This document shows positions 9,872 to 18,210 of a DNA stretch of 64,000 nt, one piece after another. Below the pieces are notes generated by a model. It searched no databases, was not told the origin of the DNA, and saw only the letters and a list, made by a program, of their open reading frames with translations. Numbering within the stretch: position 1 is the stretch's first letter; each line of letters opens with the position of its first letter. The DNA is from Elusimicrobiota bacterium (lineage in GTDB: Bacteria > Elusimicrobiota > Elusimicrobia > UBA1565), in assembly GCA_016196755.1 (NCBI GenBank), contig JACPXC010000023.1, positions 1 through 64,000 of the forward strand, written 5' to 3'. The position numbers were made by a program, and so were the translations under genes.

Positions 9872-10653
9872 GGCTTCGAGTACTTCGCGCGGACTTCGGG
9901 GATCCAGGCCTTGAGCTGGGCCTGCCGCTCGGCGCTGCCCGGGTGGGTGCCGAGGAACTTCTCGAGCGGGTTCGACCCGCCCTTGCCGCCGGTGGCCTGG
10001 GCCATGCGCCCCCAGAACGACACCGAGGCCTCCAGGTCGTAGCCGGCCTTGGCCATGAGGATGAGGCCGATGTGGTCGGCCTCGGACTCCTGCTTGCGGG
10101 AGTATCCCAGGACGACGAGGCCGGCGCCTAAGCCGTAGATCTGCTGGTACATCTGGGAGGTGACCTGCGACCCTCCGGGGCCGCCCAGCACCGCCCCCAG
10201 CACCTGGCCGCCGGTGTTGGCCAGGACGCCCTGGCTCATGCGCTCGCCGCCGTGGCGGGCCAGGGCGTGGGCGATCTCGTGGCTCATGACGACGGCGATG
10301 CCGTCCTCGCCCGCGGTGACGGGCAGGATGCCGGTGTAGAAGGCGACCTTGCCGCCGGGCAGGCAGAAGGCGTTGATCTGCTTGTCGTCGTCTAGGAGAT
10401 TGAACTCCCACTGGAAGTCGGGCTTGTCGGCCACCTTGGCCAGGCGCATGCCGATCCGGCGCAGGAGGTCGACCTGCTCGCGGTTGGTCGAGAGCTTTCC
10501 TTTCTTAAGGATATCGGCGTAGGCCTGCTCGCCGAGCTTCTTCTCCTCGCCGGGGGAGACGAGGAGGACCCGGCTGCGGCCGGTGTAGGGGACGGACTGG
10601 CAGGCGGTGAAGGCCATGGCCAGGACGGCGAAGAGGGAGAGACGGCGGCGCAT
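9868..10653 (-). CDS. M48-family metalloprotease lipoprotein
   Basis: A zinc metallopeptidase of the periplasmic LoiP/YcaL/BepA-like type, with roles in outer-membrane protein quality control (family knowledge). The 261 residues begin with a lipoprotein signal ending at Cys18 (AMAFTAC). They carry the NAFCLPGGKVAFYTGIL strand, the zinc site HEIAH (His125, Glu126, His129) and the third-ligand region ESEADHIGLILMAKAGYD. The start at 10653 is preferred because the signal peptide begins there; an upstream in-frame start would precede it with 10 unlikely residues. A TATCAT box lies six bases upstream of the ATG, and the six-base gap itself contains GGAGG. Confidence 0.88.
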   Translation of the reverse strand: MRRRLSLFAVLAMAFTACQSVPYTGRSRVLLVSPGEEKKLGEQAYADILKKGKLSTNREQVDLLRRIGMRLAKVADKPDFQWEFNLLDDDKQINAFCLPGGKVAFYTGILPVTAGEDGIAVVMSHEIAHALARHGGERMSQGVLANTGGQVLGAVLGGPGGSQVTSQMYQQIYGLGAGLVVLGYSRKQESEADHIGLILMAKAGYDLEASVSFWGRMAQATGGKGGSNPLEKFLGTHPGSAERQAQLKAWIPEVRAKYSKP

Positions 10654-10659
10654 GCCTCC

Positions 10660-10665
10660 ATGATA
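10660..10665 (-). promoter_or_regulatory. -10-like box, M48 gene
   Basis: TATCAT ends exactly six bases before the ATG. The intervening bases (GGAGGC) also resemble a ribosome site, so leadered and leaderless readings compete here. Confidence 0.4.
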
Positions 10666-10704
10666 GGATGCGCCGCGCGGCATGTAAAGGCGGGGGCTGG
10701 CGCT

Positions 10705-10728
10705 TAGACTAAAGACCTACTAGACTAA
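10705..10728 (+). repeat. Direct repeat TAGACTAA x2 in an intergenic region
   Basis: Two copies of TAGACTAA (10705-10712 and 10721-10728) are spaced 16 bases apart. They lie between the divergent M48 gene and the secreted-protein gene at 10832. Such spacing would suit a regulator operator, but no regulator is identified. Confidence 0.3.
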
Positions 10729-10831
10729 TAGGACCTTTGGGTATGGCCGGTTTACATGCATCGCGTCATGCTAAGAAATGACCGGCATCATGAAGGGGCG
10801 TAACGGGCGGTCCACCACGGAGGGACTTGGT

Positions 10832-12067
10832 ATGAAGACGGCATTACTCGCGTTGATTCTGGCGGTCGGGGCGGGGTTGGTTTCCGCGGCGGACATGCTC
10901 CAAGGGCGGCCGTTCGGGGCGTCTGCTGGATCGCCCGATGTCCAGGCTTGGGAAGCCGAGAGGGCTGCGTACACGAACGTCCCCGGCATGGAGCGGCCTA
11001 AGGCCTTCCAGGACAAGGTCAACTATTACAACGAGAAGTTCCATGACCTAGTCTCCTCTAAGAAAGGCTTGAAATACCATCCGATTCCCAAGAAGAGCTA
11101 CAAGGGTGCGACCGTCGCCAGCGCGATCACGGGCTCTTATGGGGACATCAATAAGTTCAAGGCGGGCATCGAGGCGTTCGCCGCCGAGGTGAAGGCGATG
11201 GCTAAGGGCTCCAAGAACCCCAAGGCCGATGCCCCGAACCGGTTCCTAGTCGGGCAGGGCTGGAAGATCGTCAAGGCGCTGGCGTCTCCGTTCAACGACA
11301 AGCTGGTGCCGGCCGCCAACACCCTATATCAAGTGTCGACAAAAGGAAATCAGAATCTGGAGATCCTGATTTCAATCGCCCAGAGTAACGGGACTCAGGT
11401 GCTCCCCCCGAATGGCGCGAAGGTCGCGGCGGCTCAGAGCCAGCTCCAACTCCTCAATGAGGTGCAGATGGAGCACAACGCGGCCAAGGGCCAGCGCCAG
11501 CAGGCGTCCGGTCCGTTGAATCAGGCCCGCGCGGAGGTCCCCAAGATCTACGGCGATATCGCGAAGTACGATAAAAAGTACGTCGAGTACTCCAACGGCA
11601 TGCTTCATTTGAGGAGCGACGGCGCGAAGTTGGCCGAGGGAGCCCTGCACGGGCTCACCAAGGCGGTGACTACGGCGCAGGCCGCGGACTCGGCTCTGCA
11701 GAAGGCGGAAGTCGCCGAACAGAAGGCCATCGACGCGGTCCGTGCCTGCACCGAGGGCAATCTCAAGGCAGCCCAGAACCCTGGTGATACGGGAGCGCAG
11801 GCTTCCGCGCAGGACCTTAATCGGAAGGCTATCCAAGAGGTGGAGAAGGCCAACCAGGCGCGTGGGGAGGCCAACCAGCTGCTCGGCTCGCCGACGATGC
11901 CTGGCACGATCGCGGTTGGAAAAGGCATGGAAATGCAGGGCTCGCAGGAAGTCGACTATCGCGAATCCGACGGCCTAGGCTCGAAGGCTGCGCGGACCGC
12001 CTCGCGCGACGGCGACAAGCTCAAGTCGAGCACTCGCAAAGTCGAGGCCGCGGATCAGCGGCCGTAA
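10832..12067 (+). CDS. Secreted Ala-rich hypothetical protein
   Basis: No family recognised. The 411 residues start with a clear signal peptide (TALLALILAVGAGLVSAA). A central region of about 80 residues (KKGLKYHPIPKKSYKGATV onward) may fold. The C-terminal half is an Ala, Gln, Lys and Glu-rich helical region (residues about 200-340), likely coiled coil. The tail is disordered and charged. The ATG at 10832 is chosen because a GGAGGG ribosome site lies seven bases upstream and the signal peptide begins there. Style resembles the protein at 18211-19419, suggesting a set of secreted coiled-coil proteins. Confidence 0.7.
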   Translation: MKTALLALILAVGAGLVSAADMLQGRPFGASAGSPDVQAWEAERAAYTNVPGMERPKAFQDKVNYYNEKFHDLVSSKKGLKYHPIPKKSYKGATVASAITGSYGDINKFKAGIEAFAAEVKAMAKGSKNPKADAPNRFLVGQGWKIVKALASPFNDKLVPAANTLYQVSTKGNQNLEILISIAQSNGTQVLPPNGAKVAAAQSQLQLLNEVQMEHNAAKGQRQQASGPLNQARAEVPKIYGDIAKYDKKYVEYSNGMLHLRSDGAKLAEGALHGLTKAVTTAQAADSALQKAEVAEQKAIDAVRACTEGNLKAAQNPGDTGAQASAQDLNRKAIQEVEKANQARGEANQLLGSPTMPGTIAVGKGMEMQGSQEVDYRESDGLGSKAARTASRDGDKLKSSTRKVEAADQRP

Positions 12068-12077
12068 GCCGGATCCC

Positions 12078-12770
12078 ATGCGCATAGGAGGCCGGGGCGC
12101 CTGGCGTCCCGGCCTTCTCGTTTTGGGAGTTGTACTCCTATCTGTTTGGCAGTTTCTCGGGTGTTCCCGAGCCGGGAAGGCAGAGGAACCCTTGCCGGCC
12201 TGGATTGAGACCCATGAGGACGCCGAATTCCGGAGCAAGCTGCTGGAGGCGGTGAATCGATTGCGTGCGTCCAAGACCGGAACGCTCCTCCTCGATAAGA
12301 TGAAGGCGACCGAAAAGACCGTCGAGATCAGGCCCTGGAACCTTCCCTCCGGGAATGTATCGTCCGTCGGGGGCCGCGTCATGCTGTGGTGGAATCCGGA
12401 TTTCAGCGTGCCGCGATCACCGGCCTTCGTGATGCTGCACCATGAGCTCGTCCACGCGCTTCAGAGCGCCCGAGGGCCCGCTAAGGACGGAAGCCGGATA
12501 GAGGACGAGGCCATCGGGCTGGGGCAGTTCATAAACGATGAGCTTTCTGAGAATAGACTCCGCCGCGAGTTAGGACTTCCCCACCGGCCTTCGCATGCCG
12601 TCTTGCCGGGTTTCAGCGACGAGGAGTTGTCTAAGCGTTTCCTCGATACGTTCGAGGATAAGGACTTCGTCCGAAAGCGGATGGGCCCGCGGCAGGACCA
12701 CCCCGACTCGCTTTTTCGGAAGATCGACGTTACAATCCCCAAGTGGGTCGAAGAACAGGAGAAGGAATGA
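12078..12770 (+). CDS. Lipoprotein with an M91 (NleD-like) metalloprotease domain
   Basis: The 230 residues begin with a lipoprotein signal ending at Cys29 (VWQFLGC). A zinc motif HHELVHALQ (His122, Glu123, His126) is followed by EDEAIGLGQF and ENRLRRELGLPHRP. This is the layout of the M91 peptidase family, whose known member NleD is an enteropathogenic type III effector: HExxH, then an acidic ligand segment, then the ENxLRxELGLPxR tail. Placement as an exported lipid-anchored protein in a non-effector context is unusual. It heads a three-gene operon, overlapping the next gene in ATGA. The substrate is unknown; the domain call rests on motif pattern only. Confidence 0.65.
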   Translation: MRIGGRGAWRPGLLVLGVVLLSVWQFLGCSRAGKAEEPLPAWIETHEDAEFRSKLLEAVNRLRASKTGTLLLDKMKATEKTVEIRPWNLPSGNVSSVGGRVMLWWNPDFSVPRSPAFVMLHHELVHALQSARGPAKDGSRIEDEAIGLGQFINDELSENRLRRELGLPHRPSHAVLPGFSDEELSKRFLDTFEDKDFVRKRMGPRQDHPDSLFRKIDVTIPKWVEEQEKE

Positions 12771-13606
12771 TCGCGGCTTGGTTGGTCTTCCTGGCTCTGA
12801 CGCCGGCTTTCGCGGCTGAAGAGTATGCCCAGGCTTATGAAGGTCTCCCCCTGGTAGTGCTTGAGATGAATCTCAAGCCTCCGGCGACGCACCTCTGGTC
12901 CATCACTGAGAAGGCCTTTGGCTTGACGCGCAAAGCGCAGGCTGGGGTTCGGGAACCCGCTGATGGGCCCGTCGTGGAACGCTTAGGGAACGCGTACGAT
13001 GAAGTTCTATCCCTCTCGCTGCGCGACCTGCGGCATGTCGTTTTCTTCGATCGGCGCCTCATGTCATTCATCGATCTGGGGTCGGCATCGATCGACGTTA
13101 ACGCCAGGCACGGCCGCGCTTCCATCCTCCGCGACCCGAAGCTGCCTGGGGACGTGAATGCTCCGCCGCAGCCGGTCGATTTTTCAGCCAGCGAGGCATT
13201 CCGCGAGGACTCTCGAGCCCACGCCGAGAAAGCTCGCAGGTCCATGGCTAAGGGGTTGTTGGATCTGCGGTCGCTTAAGACCGCCGGTCTCAGTCCTCAG
13301 GGCCTCGACGCGTATAGGGCGATGATCGCCGCTTTTGAGGCGGCTTTGGAGACCGCCCGGAAGCTGGAGGAGTTCAACCTCCCTCAAGGGGCCGTGCAGG
13401 ACGCCGTGGATGATCTTCGCCGCTATTACGAGGCCGCAAACAAGGCGCTCAAGCCGCAGTCGGAGCATCGCGACAAAGCTAAGAAGGCTTATTTCCGGGC
13501 GGCTTGGATATTGGCCAACATCGAGGCGGAAATAGCCGGCGTCCCTCACCAAGCTATTTTTCTGCACGTGGAGATCGACAAACTCGGCCCGCTGAAGCGG
13601 CCATGA
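12767..13606 (+). CDS. Secreted protein, first of a tandem paralogue pair
   Basis: Family not recognised. The 279-residue protein has a signal peptide (AAWLVFLALTPAFAAE) and is mostly helical. It shares the segment VNARHGR..S..RDP....D.NA.PQPVDF with the next gene, as well as general length and the C-terminal YYEAANKALKP block. The ATG overlaps the metalloprotease stop (ATGA), and its own stop overlaps the next start in the same way. A helical exported partner or substrate of the upstream metalloprotease is one possibility (inference). Confidence 0.7.
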   Translation: MIAAWLVFLALTPAFAAEEYAQAYEGLPLVVLEMNLKPPATHLWSITEKAFGLTRKAQAGVREPADGPVVERLGNAYDEVLSLSLRDLRHVVFFDRRLMSFIDLGSASIDVNARHGRASILRDPKLPGDVNAPPQPVDFSASEAFREDSRAHAEKARRSMAKGLLDLRSLKTAGLSPQGLDAYRAMIAAFEAALETARKLEEFNLPQGAVQDAVDDLRRYYEAANKALKPQSEHRDKAKKAYFRAAWILANIEAEIAGVPHQAIFLHVEIDKLGPLKRP

Positions 13607-14448
13607 GGGCGGGCGCGGCGGTCTTCATGGTCTTGGGCGGGCCTTGGGCCGCCGCGGCCGAACCCCAGGAAAGCATCACCTCGATAAGCGTGATCGAGAG
13701 AAGCCTGCCCGCCTCCACGACCAGCGCGTGGTCCGCCGCTCAGAACGCCTTCGAGCTGGCACGCGGCGCGCAGGGCGCGGCCCGGACGCCCGCCGATAAG
13801 GCCGCGGCGGACGGCCTGGCGGCGAGCTACGACCAATCCCTGTCGCCTTCGCTCCGACTCCTGGGGGACGCCGTCTCCCAGACGCGCGACGTCATAAGGA
13901 TCCTAGCCTCGGCCCACGCGGCCGTCGGGGTTAACGCCAGGCATGGACGCCCGTCGTCCTCTCGCGACCCGCACGCCGCCTCAGACGCGAATGCGCATCC
14001 GCAACCGGTGGACTTCAAGGCGATCGACGGCTACCGAGAGGTTTCGCGCGGGCATGCGGTGACCGCGGCCAACACCATGAAGCGCGGGCTGCTCAAGCTC
14101 CGGACCGCCTCGGTCAGGGGCGTGTCCCCCTCGGTCCGTAAGGCGTATCAGGCGATGGTGACCGCTTTCGAAGCTTCCATGGTAGTGGCGTTCCTGCTCG
14201 AGGACCTCGACGGCCCTAAAGGGCCGATCGCCGCGACGACGTCGGCTTGCCGGGAGTATTACGCGGCGGCGAACAAGGAGCTTAAGCCCATGCCGGAGGC
14301 GCACGGCAAGGTCATCAGAGCGTATGGGGAGGCCGCGCCAGCCTTCGCGCGCATCGAGGCGGAACTGGCCGGAGAGGCCGGGAAAGCCCAGTTCCTAAAG
14401 AGCGAAGTGGACAGGCTCGGGTCATTGAGGCCGAAAGCAATCCCTTGA
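13603..14448 (+). CDS. Secreted protein, second of the tandem paralogue pair
   Basis: The 281-residue paralogue of the preceding protein has an N-terminal hydrophobic signal (AVFMVLGGPWAAAAE). It has the same central VNARHGRPSSSRDP ... NAHPQPVDF block and the matching C-terminal YYAAANKELKP. The pair arose by tandem duplication and has diverged substantially. It is the last gene of the operon started by the M91-like lipoprotein; a hairpin lies about 100 bases downstream. Confidence 0.7.
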   Translation: MRAGAAVFMVLGGPWAAAAEPQESITSISVIERSLPASTTSAWSAAQNAFELARGAQGAARTPADKAAADGLAASYDQSLSPSLRLLGDAVSQTRDVIRILASAHAAVGVNARHGRPSSSRDPHAASDANAHPQPVDFKAIDGYREVSRGHAVTAANTMKRGLLKLRTASVRGVSPSVRKAYQAMVTAFEASMVVAFLLEDLDGPKGPIAATTSACREYYAAANKELKPMPEAHGKVIRAYGEAAPAFARIEAELAGEAGKAQFLKSEVDRLGSLRPKAIP

Positions 14449-14543
14449 ACCTCCCAACATCGGGCTGGACGCGAGGGTGTCGCGGGCGCGGCTGTTTGGG
14501 GACGATAAGAACGCGGGAGAGAGGCGCTAGGACTCTTCGTCGG

Positions 14544-14563
14544 CTACCACTGGGGAGTGGTAG
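14544..14563. terminator. Inverted repeat between convergent operons
   Basis: A perfect 8-bp stem CTACCACT/AGTGGTAG with a GGGG loop lies between the end of the plus-strand operon (14448) and the end of the minus-strand gene at 14568. There is no real T-run on either strand, so terminator function is uncertain. The remainder of 14449-14567 holds nothing else I can see. Confidence 0.4.
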
Positions 14564-14567
14564 GTTA

Positions 14568-15773
14568 TTAGGCGGCGGGATCGGGGATGGGGGGGACCGT
14601 TGTCGGAGGTTCTCCGTCTTCGCCCGATTCGCCGGCTTCCTTTCCCTTCCCTTTTCCTGCGGCGACCCCTTGATTAAAACCGTTGATGAAATCTTGATTG
14701 CGCTGGTCGGCGGCCGCTTGAACGGCGGCGTTGAAATCTTGCCCACCACCGCCTCCACCGCCCTGTCCCTGTCCCTGCCCCTCTTGACCCTTCTGGGCGG
14801 CCTGTGAGGCGGCCTGGGCGGCCTGCTGAGCGGCCTGCATCGCCATCTGCTGCTGCTGCTGTTTGCGCTGCTGCTCTTCCTCCCGACGCTTCTCCGCGGC
14901 AGCTTTATTTTCTTCCTTGATCTTCTCCTGGCGCGCAGCTTCCTTCGCGGCTACGTCGGAGGTATTCTTCGAGAGTGACTCGTTGCTCGGATTCACCGGC
15001 GGCTTGCCCTCTGAGCTGGACGTGGCACCCAGGCCCTGGCCGCCGCCGCCGCCGGTCCCGTAGCCGGCTCCGTTCATCGCTTGGCCGCCGCCGCCCGCGC
15101 CGATAGCGCTGGGCGGAGCGTTGCTGGCCCCGGCTCCTTGCTGTCCGATGCCCTGCGTAGGGGCCGTCATCGGCTCGAAATTCGCTGGGGCGGGGCTCGC
15201 ATAGCTATAGCGATTGGGCGGCAGCAGGGCCATCACCGGCTTTGGGGCCGCGGCCGAGGCATCCACGCCTCCCGCCGCCGCCGCGGAGGCGGAGCGCCCG
15301 CGGCCGGGGCGCGGTCCCTTGAAGATTCCGTCATCATGGGGGCGCAGGGTAGTGCCCGTCTTCGCCTGCCGTTGGGCGCCGTCCGAGGCCGCCTCAGCCT
15401 TTGCGATAGAACCGTACTTCAATCCCTTCGTATTCTTCCTTCTCAAGTGCGCCGTGAGTTTGGCATGAGCCTTGGCCGCTTCGGCCTTCAGGACTGCGAA
15501 TTTCACGTACTCCGCCATGATGAGGACCCGGATGGCCAAGGCACCGGGACCCGCCTTCGGCGGGACTTTGATGGCCTTGATAGCCTGTGTCGTGTCCGCG
15601 AGCTGTTTTTCGAGCGACGTCATGGTCTGCTCGTATTCGGCGACATATGGGTCCACTCCCAGGATCGTGCCTCCAGTGATCGACGGGGGAGTGACGCTCC
15701 TGCGCGCTTGGCCGGCCCCGCAAGGCGCCGTGATCGCCGTCGACAGAAGGACCGCTAAGAGTTTTCTCGCCAT
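14568..15773 (-). CDS. Secreted Gly/Gln-rich protein, second copy of a tandem pair
   Basis: No known family. The 401 residues include a signal peptide (KLLAVLLSTAITAPCGAG) and a helical region at about 30-120 beginning near the GVDPYVAEYEQ motif. A low-complexity Ala/Gly/Ser/Pro centre follows, then a charged helix (ESLSKNTSDVAAKEAARQEK), then a Gln/Ala/Gly-rich tail. The second of two adjacent ATGs (15773) is preferred because GGAGG lies seven bases upstream. Shared motifs with the upstream gene (PHDDxIFKGP, SKNTSDVAxKEAARQEKI, DPYVxE) show tandem duplication. Confidence 0.7.
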   Translation of the reverse strand: MARKLLAVLLSTAITAPCGAGQARRSVTPPSITGGTILGVDPYVAEYEQTMTSLEKQLADTTQAIKAIKVPPKAGPGALAIRVLIMAEYVKFAVLKAEAAKAHAKLTAHLRRKNTKGLKYGSIAKAEAASDGAQRQAKTGTTLRPHDDGIFKGPRPGRGRSASAAAAGGVDASAAAPKPVMALLPPNRYSYASPAPANFEPMTAPTQGIGQQGAGASNAPPSAIGAGGGGQAMNGAGYGTGGGGGQGLGATSSSEGKPPVNPSNESLSKNTSDVAAKEAARQEKIKEENKAAAEKRREEEQQRKQQQQQMAMQAAQQAAQAASQAAQKGQEGQGQGQGGGGGGGQDFNAAVQAAADQRNQDFINGFNQGVAAGKGKGKEAGESGEDGEPPTTVPPIPDPAA

Positions 15774-15799
15774 CATACCGCCTCCGGAAAGTGCTCTTG

Positions 15800-16801
15800 T
15801 CAAACCGGCGCTGCGGCCGCTTGGGCGTCCGCCTGCCCCTGGCTCTGCTGGTTCTGTTCGGCGGCCTTTTGCGCCGCCTGCGCCACCATCTGCACCGTCT
15901 GCATCATCGCCTGCATCATCATCTGCTGCATCTGCTGGCGCTTCTGCTCCTCCTCCTGCTGCTCCTGCTCGGCCTTGGCCTTCTTTTCCTCGCGGATCTT
16001 CTCTTGCCGCGCGGCCTCCTTCTGGGCCACGTCGGAGGTGTTCTTCGAGAGCGTCTCGGCCGCCGGGTTCGGCGGGGGTGCCGCGTCGGCCGACTTGGTG
16101 GCCGCGCCCGACGCGCCCAGGCCGCCGCCGCTGCCGCCGCTCGAGCCGCCGCCAAAGCCGGCGCCGCCTCCGGCCGACGGGGCCGCTACGCCGCTGCCGA
16201 TGGAGCCCCCCGCGCCGCCGCCCGTCGAGCCGCCCGGGGACGGCATCGCCATCTCGAGGGCGAAGGCGTTGCCGGGGGCCGTGCCGCCGTTGTAGCTCAT
16301 CGGCGAGGCCATCTTCTGAAGAGAGGGGCGCTCGGCCGCCGCGGACACCCCGGGCCCCTTGAAGATCCGGTCGTCGTGGGGCTTGAGGTTCTGCGAGGTC
16401 GCCCTATTCCCGTTGGCGCGCTGGAAATTGGCCGAACGCGGACCCTTTCCCATGTTGAGCTTGTCGTGATGGATGCCTTGGATGTGCTTCTCCATCTTGG
16501 CGCGCGCCGCGGCGGCGCGGGCCTGGAGGGCCCCCATGCCGGCGAACGAGGCGGCCATAGCGGCCTTGGCGGCCAGGGCGCCGGCCTTAGTACCCGACGG
16601 GATCGAGATGGCCGCGATCGTCGTGGTGATGCCGTCCATGCCGGCCTTGACGGCCGACATCTCCTTCTGGAACTCCTCGACGTAGGGGTCGGTGCCCAGC
16701 GCCGTGCCGGTGCCGACCTGAGGCGGACGTACGACGCGCGCTCCCAGGCAGGGAGACACCTGCATCGACGCGGCCAGGGTCAAGGCGATTAGTCGCTTCA
16801 T
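15800..16801 (-). CDS. Secreted Gly/Gln/Met-rich protein, first copy of a tandem pair
   Basis: The 333-residue paralogue of the following gene starts with a signal peptide (LIALTLAASMQVSPCLGA). The GTDPYVEEFQKEM helix, KPHDDRIFKGP and SKNTSDVAQKEAARQEKI match its neighbour. The tail is rich in Gln and Met (for example QQMQQMMMQAMMQTVQMV). A GGAGGA ribosome site precedes the ATG, so this gene is leadered. Function unknown; the conserved short motifs within low-complexity sequence suggest structural or assembly roles (inference). Confidence 0.7.
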   Translation of the reverse strand: MKRLIALTLAASMQVSPCLGARVVRPPQVGTGTALGTDPYVEEFQKEMSAVKAGMDGITTTIAAISIPSGTKAGALAAKAAMAASFAGMGALQARAAAARAKMEKHIQGIHHDKLNMGKGPRSANFQRANGNRATSQNLKPHDDRIFKGPGVSAAAERPSLQKMASPMSYNGGTAPGNAFALEMAMPSPGGSTGGGAGGSIGSGVAAPSAGGGAGFGGGSSGGSGGGLGASGAATKSADAAPPPNPAAETLSKNTSDVAQKEAARQEKIREEKKAKAEQEQQEEEQKRQQMQQMMMQAMMQTVQMVAQAAQKAAEQNQQSQGQADAQAAAAPV

Positions 16802-16862
16802 AGATTCCTCCTCCCTTGACGATAAGCCCGCCGCCTCATGCTGTCAAGGGACTTTGGGCCGC

Positions 16863-17480
16863 TCAGCGTTCGACGGCGTTGCCGAGCATGTCCCGATAAA
16901 CCCTGGGTTTTCTACCCGAGGGCGGGGTCTTCGCGGCGGACGCGGCGGCGGACTTCTCCTCCACGCCGTCCTCGGGCTTGCGGACCTTGGGGTTGGAGAG
17001 GAAGGCCGCCGTGGCGGCCTGGGACTTGTTCTCGCCGGGGACTGATTTCAGCGTGAAGGCCTTGCGTTCGCGCTGGGCCGGCGTCGTCCCGGCGTCCGGC
17101 TGAGGCTTGGCCCAATCGGGGATGTCGTCATCATCGGCCGCATCCGGCGACTCCTCCAGCGCGTCTTCTTCCGGCGGGGGAGCCGGCGGCTTGCGCTTGG
17201 CCGGCTTCTTGTACAGGGGGACGTCGGGCATGATGGGCGGCATCTCCAGCGAGGAGATCTCGTCGCCGCCCGGGTGCGCGGCCTGCTGGCGCACGATGGG
17301 GTCGGGCACGTCCTTGTCGAAGACCACCTTGCCCTGCGGCCGGGCCTTCTCCTGCGTGGCCACGATGAGCTGGTACATGAGGAGGAGCCACATCCCCACG
17401 CCGGCGATCACCATGGCCTTGGACAGCCACTGGGACGGCCGCCAGGGCGGCATCGAGGTCGGCGAACGCCGGACGTTCAC
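16863..17480 (-). CDS. Single-pass membrane protein, hypothetical
   Basis: 205 residues with one transmembrane helix at about 22-43 (MVIAGVGMWLLLMYQLIVA), then a long Pro, Asp and Glu-rich extracytoplasmic or cytoplasmic tail with no recognisable fold. GTG start; a TATCCT box lies exactly six bases upstream, consistent with a leaderless transcript. It lies between secreted protein genes on the same strand. Confidence 0.6.
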   Translation of the reverse strand: MNVRRSPTSMPPWRPSQWLSKAMVIAGVGMWLLLMYQLIVATQEKARPQGKVVFDKDVPDPIVRQQAAHPGGDEISSLEMPPIMPDVPLYKKPAKRKPPAPPPEEDALEESPDAADDDDIPDWAKPQPDAGTTPAQRERKAFTLKSVPGENKSQAATAAFLSNPKVRKPEDGVEEKSAAASAAKTPPSGRKPRVYRDMLGNAVER

Positions 17481-17486
17481 CCTATG

Positions 17487-17492
17487 AGGATA
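17487..17492 (-). promoter_or_regulatory. -10 box, predicted leaderless start
   Basis: TATCCT ends six bases before the GTG at 17480, so the predicted first transcribed base is the start codon. No clear -35. Confidence 0.45.
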
Positions 17493-17510
17493 GCCGACTA
17501 CGGCCGGACG

Positions 17511-18191
17511 TCAAGGGGCTTCGTCGTCGGGGGGGACGTCGAGGGTCGTGCGGCACCGCCGGGTCAGGCCGTTGCGGTTCTTCTCGAGGCAGGCGACAAG
17601 GGTCCTCGTCTTGCCGGTCTGCTTCGCGCAGAACAGGTTGATCTCGTTGGGGCAGGCCCTTATGAGGGCCTTGAGCTCGGGGACGAACTTGACGCTAGCG
17701 GGCTCCTCGGGGATGTCCTCGGGGGAGAGCTCGTCGGCGGCTTCCACGGACTGGGAGTAGGGCACGAGCAGGGCCAGGCGCAGGCTCCCGTCCTTGCTCC
17801 CGAGCGGGATCAGGACGCTGTCGCTTTCCCCTTTCTCGGTCGTGAAGCCGATGTGCAGCTCATAGGCGTTGCGCAGGTTCAGGGCGCGCCTGGCGTCCTT
17901 CGGCGGGGCATGGTACTTGGCCTTCTTGACGCTGACGTCGGTGAGCTTGGACTTCATGACGGCGGAGAGATACTTCATCTCGTCGGCGAAGGCCGCCTCG
18001 CCCCCCGGGCCGTCGGCGTAGTAGAGCGGCTTTAGGGCCTTGGTGTCCTGCTTCTCGAATGCGGCGCGGTACTTCTTGGCGAACTCGTCGAGGTCGGCCT
18101 GGGTGGGGGCTGCTGCCGCCTTGGCGTCGGCCGCGGCGGAGCAGGGGGGGACCGGGAGCAAGAGGCAGGCGAGCAGGAGGACGTATCTCAT
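17511..18191 (-). CDS. Secreted protein with a C-terminal Cys-rich (GLG1-like) repeat
   Basis: 226 residues with a signal peptide (LLLACLLLPVPPCSAA). Residues 30-160 form a mixed alpha/beta body of unknown type (AFEKQDTKALKPLYY, AYELHIGFTTEKG). Near the C-terminus, CPNEINLFC, LVACLEKN and RRC reproduce the four-cysteine spacing of the GLG1/cysteine-rich repeat, here as one copy. Function unknown; such single repeats occur in small secreted bacterial proteins. A TATCAT box lies six bases upstream of the ATG. Confidence 0.65.
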   Translation of the reverse strand: MRYVLLLACLLLPVPPCSAAADAKAAAAPTQADLDEFAKKYRAAFEKQDTKALKPLYYADGPGGEAAFADEMKYLSAVMKSKLTDVSVKKAKYHAPPKDARRALNLRNAYELHIGFTTEKGESDSVLIPLGSKDGSLRLALLVPYSQSVEAADELSPEDIPEEPASVKFVPELKALIRACPNEINLFCAKQTGKTRTLVACLEKNRNGLTRRCRTTLDVPPDDEAP

Positions 18192-18197
18192 GCGCCA

Positions 18198-18203
18198 ATG
18201 ATA
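18198..18203 (-). promoter_or_regulatory. -10 box, predicted leaderless start
   Basis: TATCAT ends six bases before the ATG at 18191; no ribosome site lies between. Confidence 0.45.
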
Positions 18204-18210
18204 GCACTCC

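Noticed and set aside
14821..15000. Repeats in the Gln/Ala-coding regions
   Set aside because: These are codon-level low-complexity repeats within secreted proteins, not DNA repeats or CRISPR. No CRISPR array was seen anywhere in the window.
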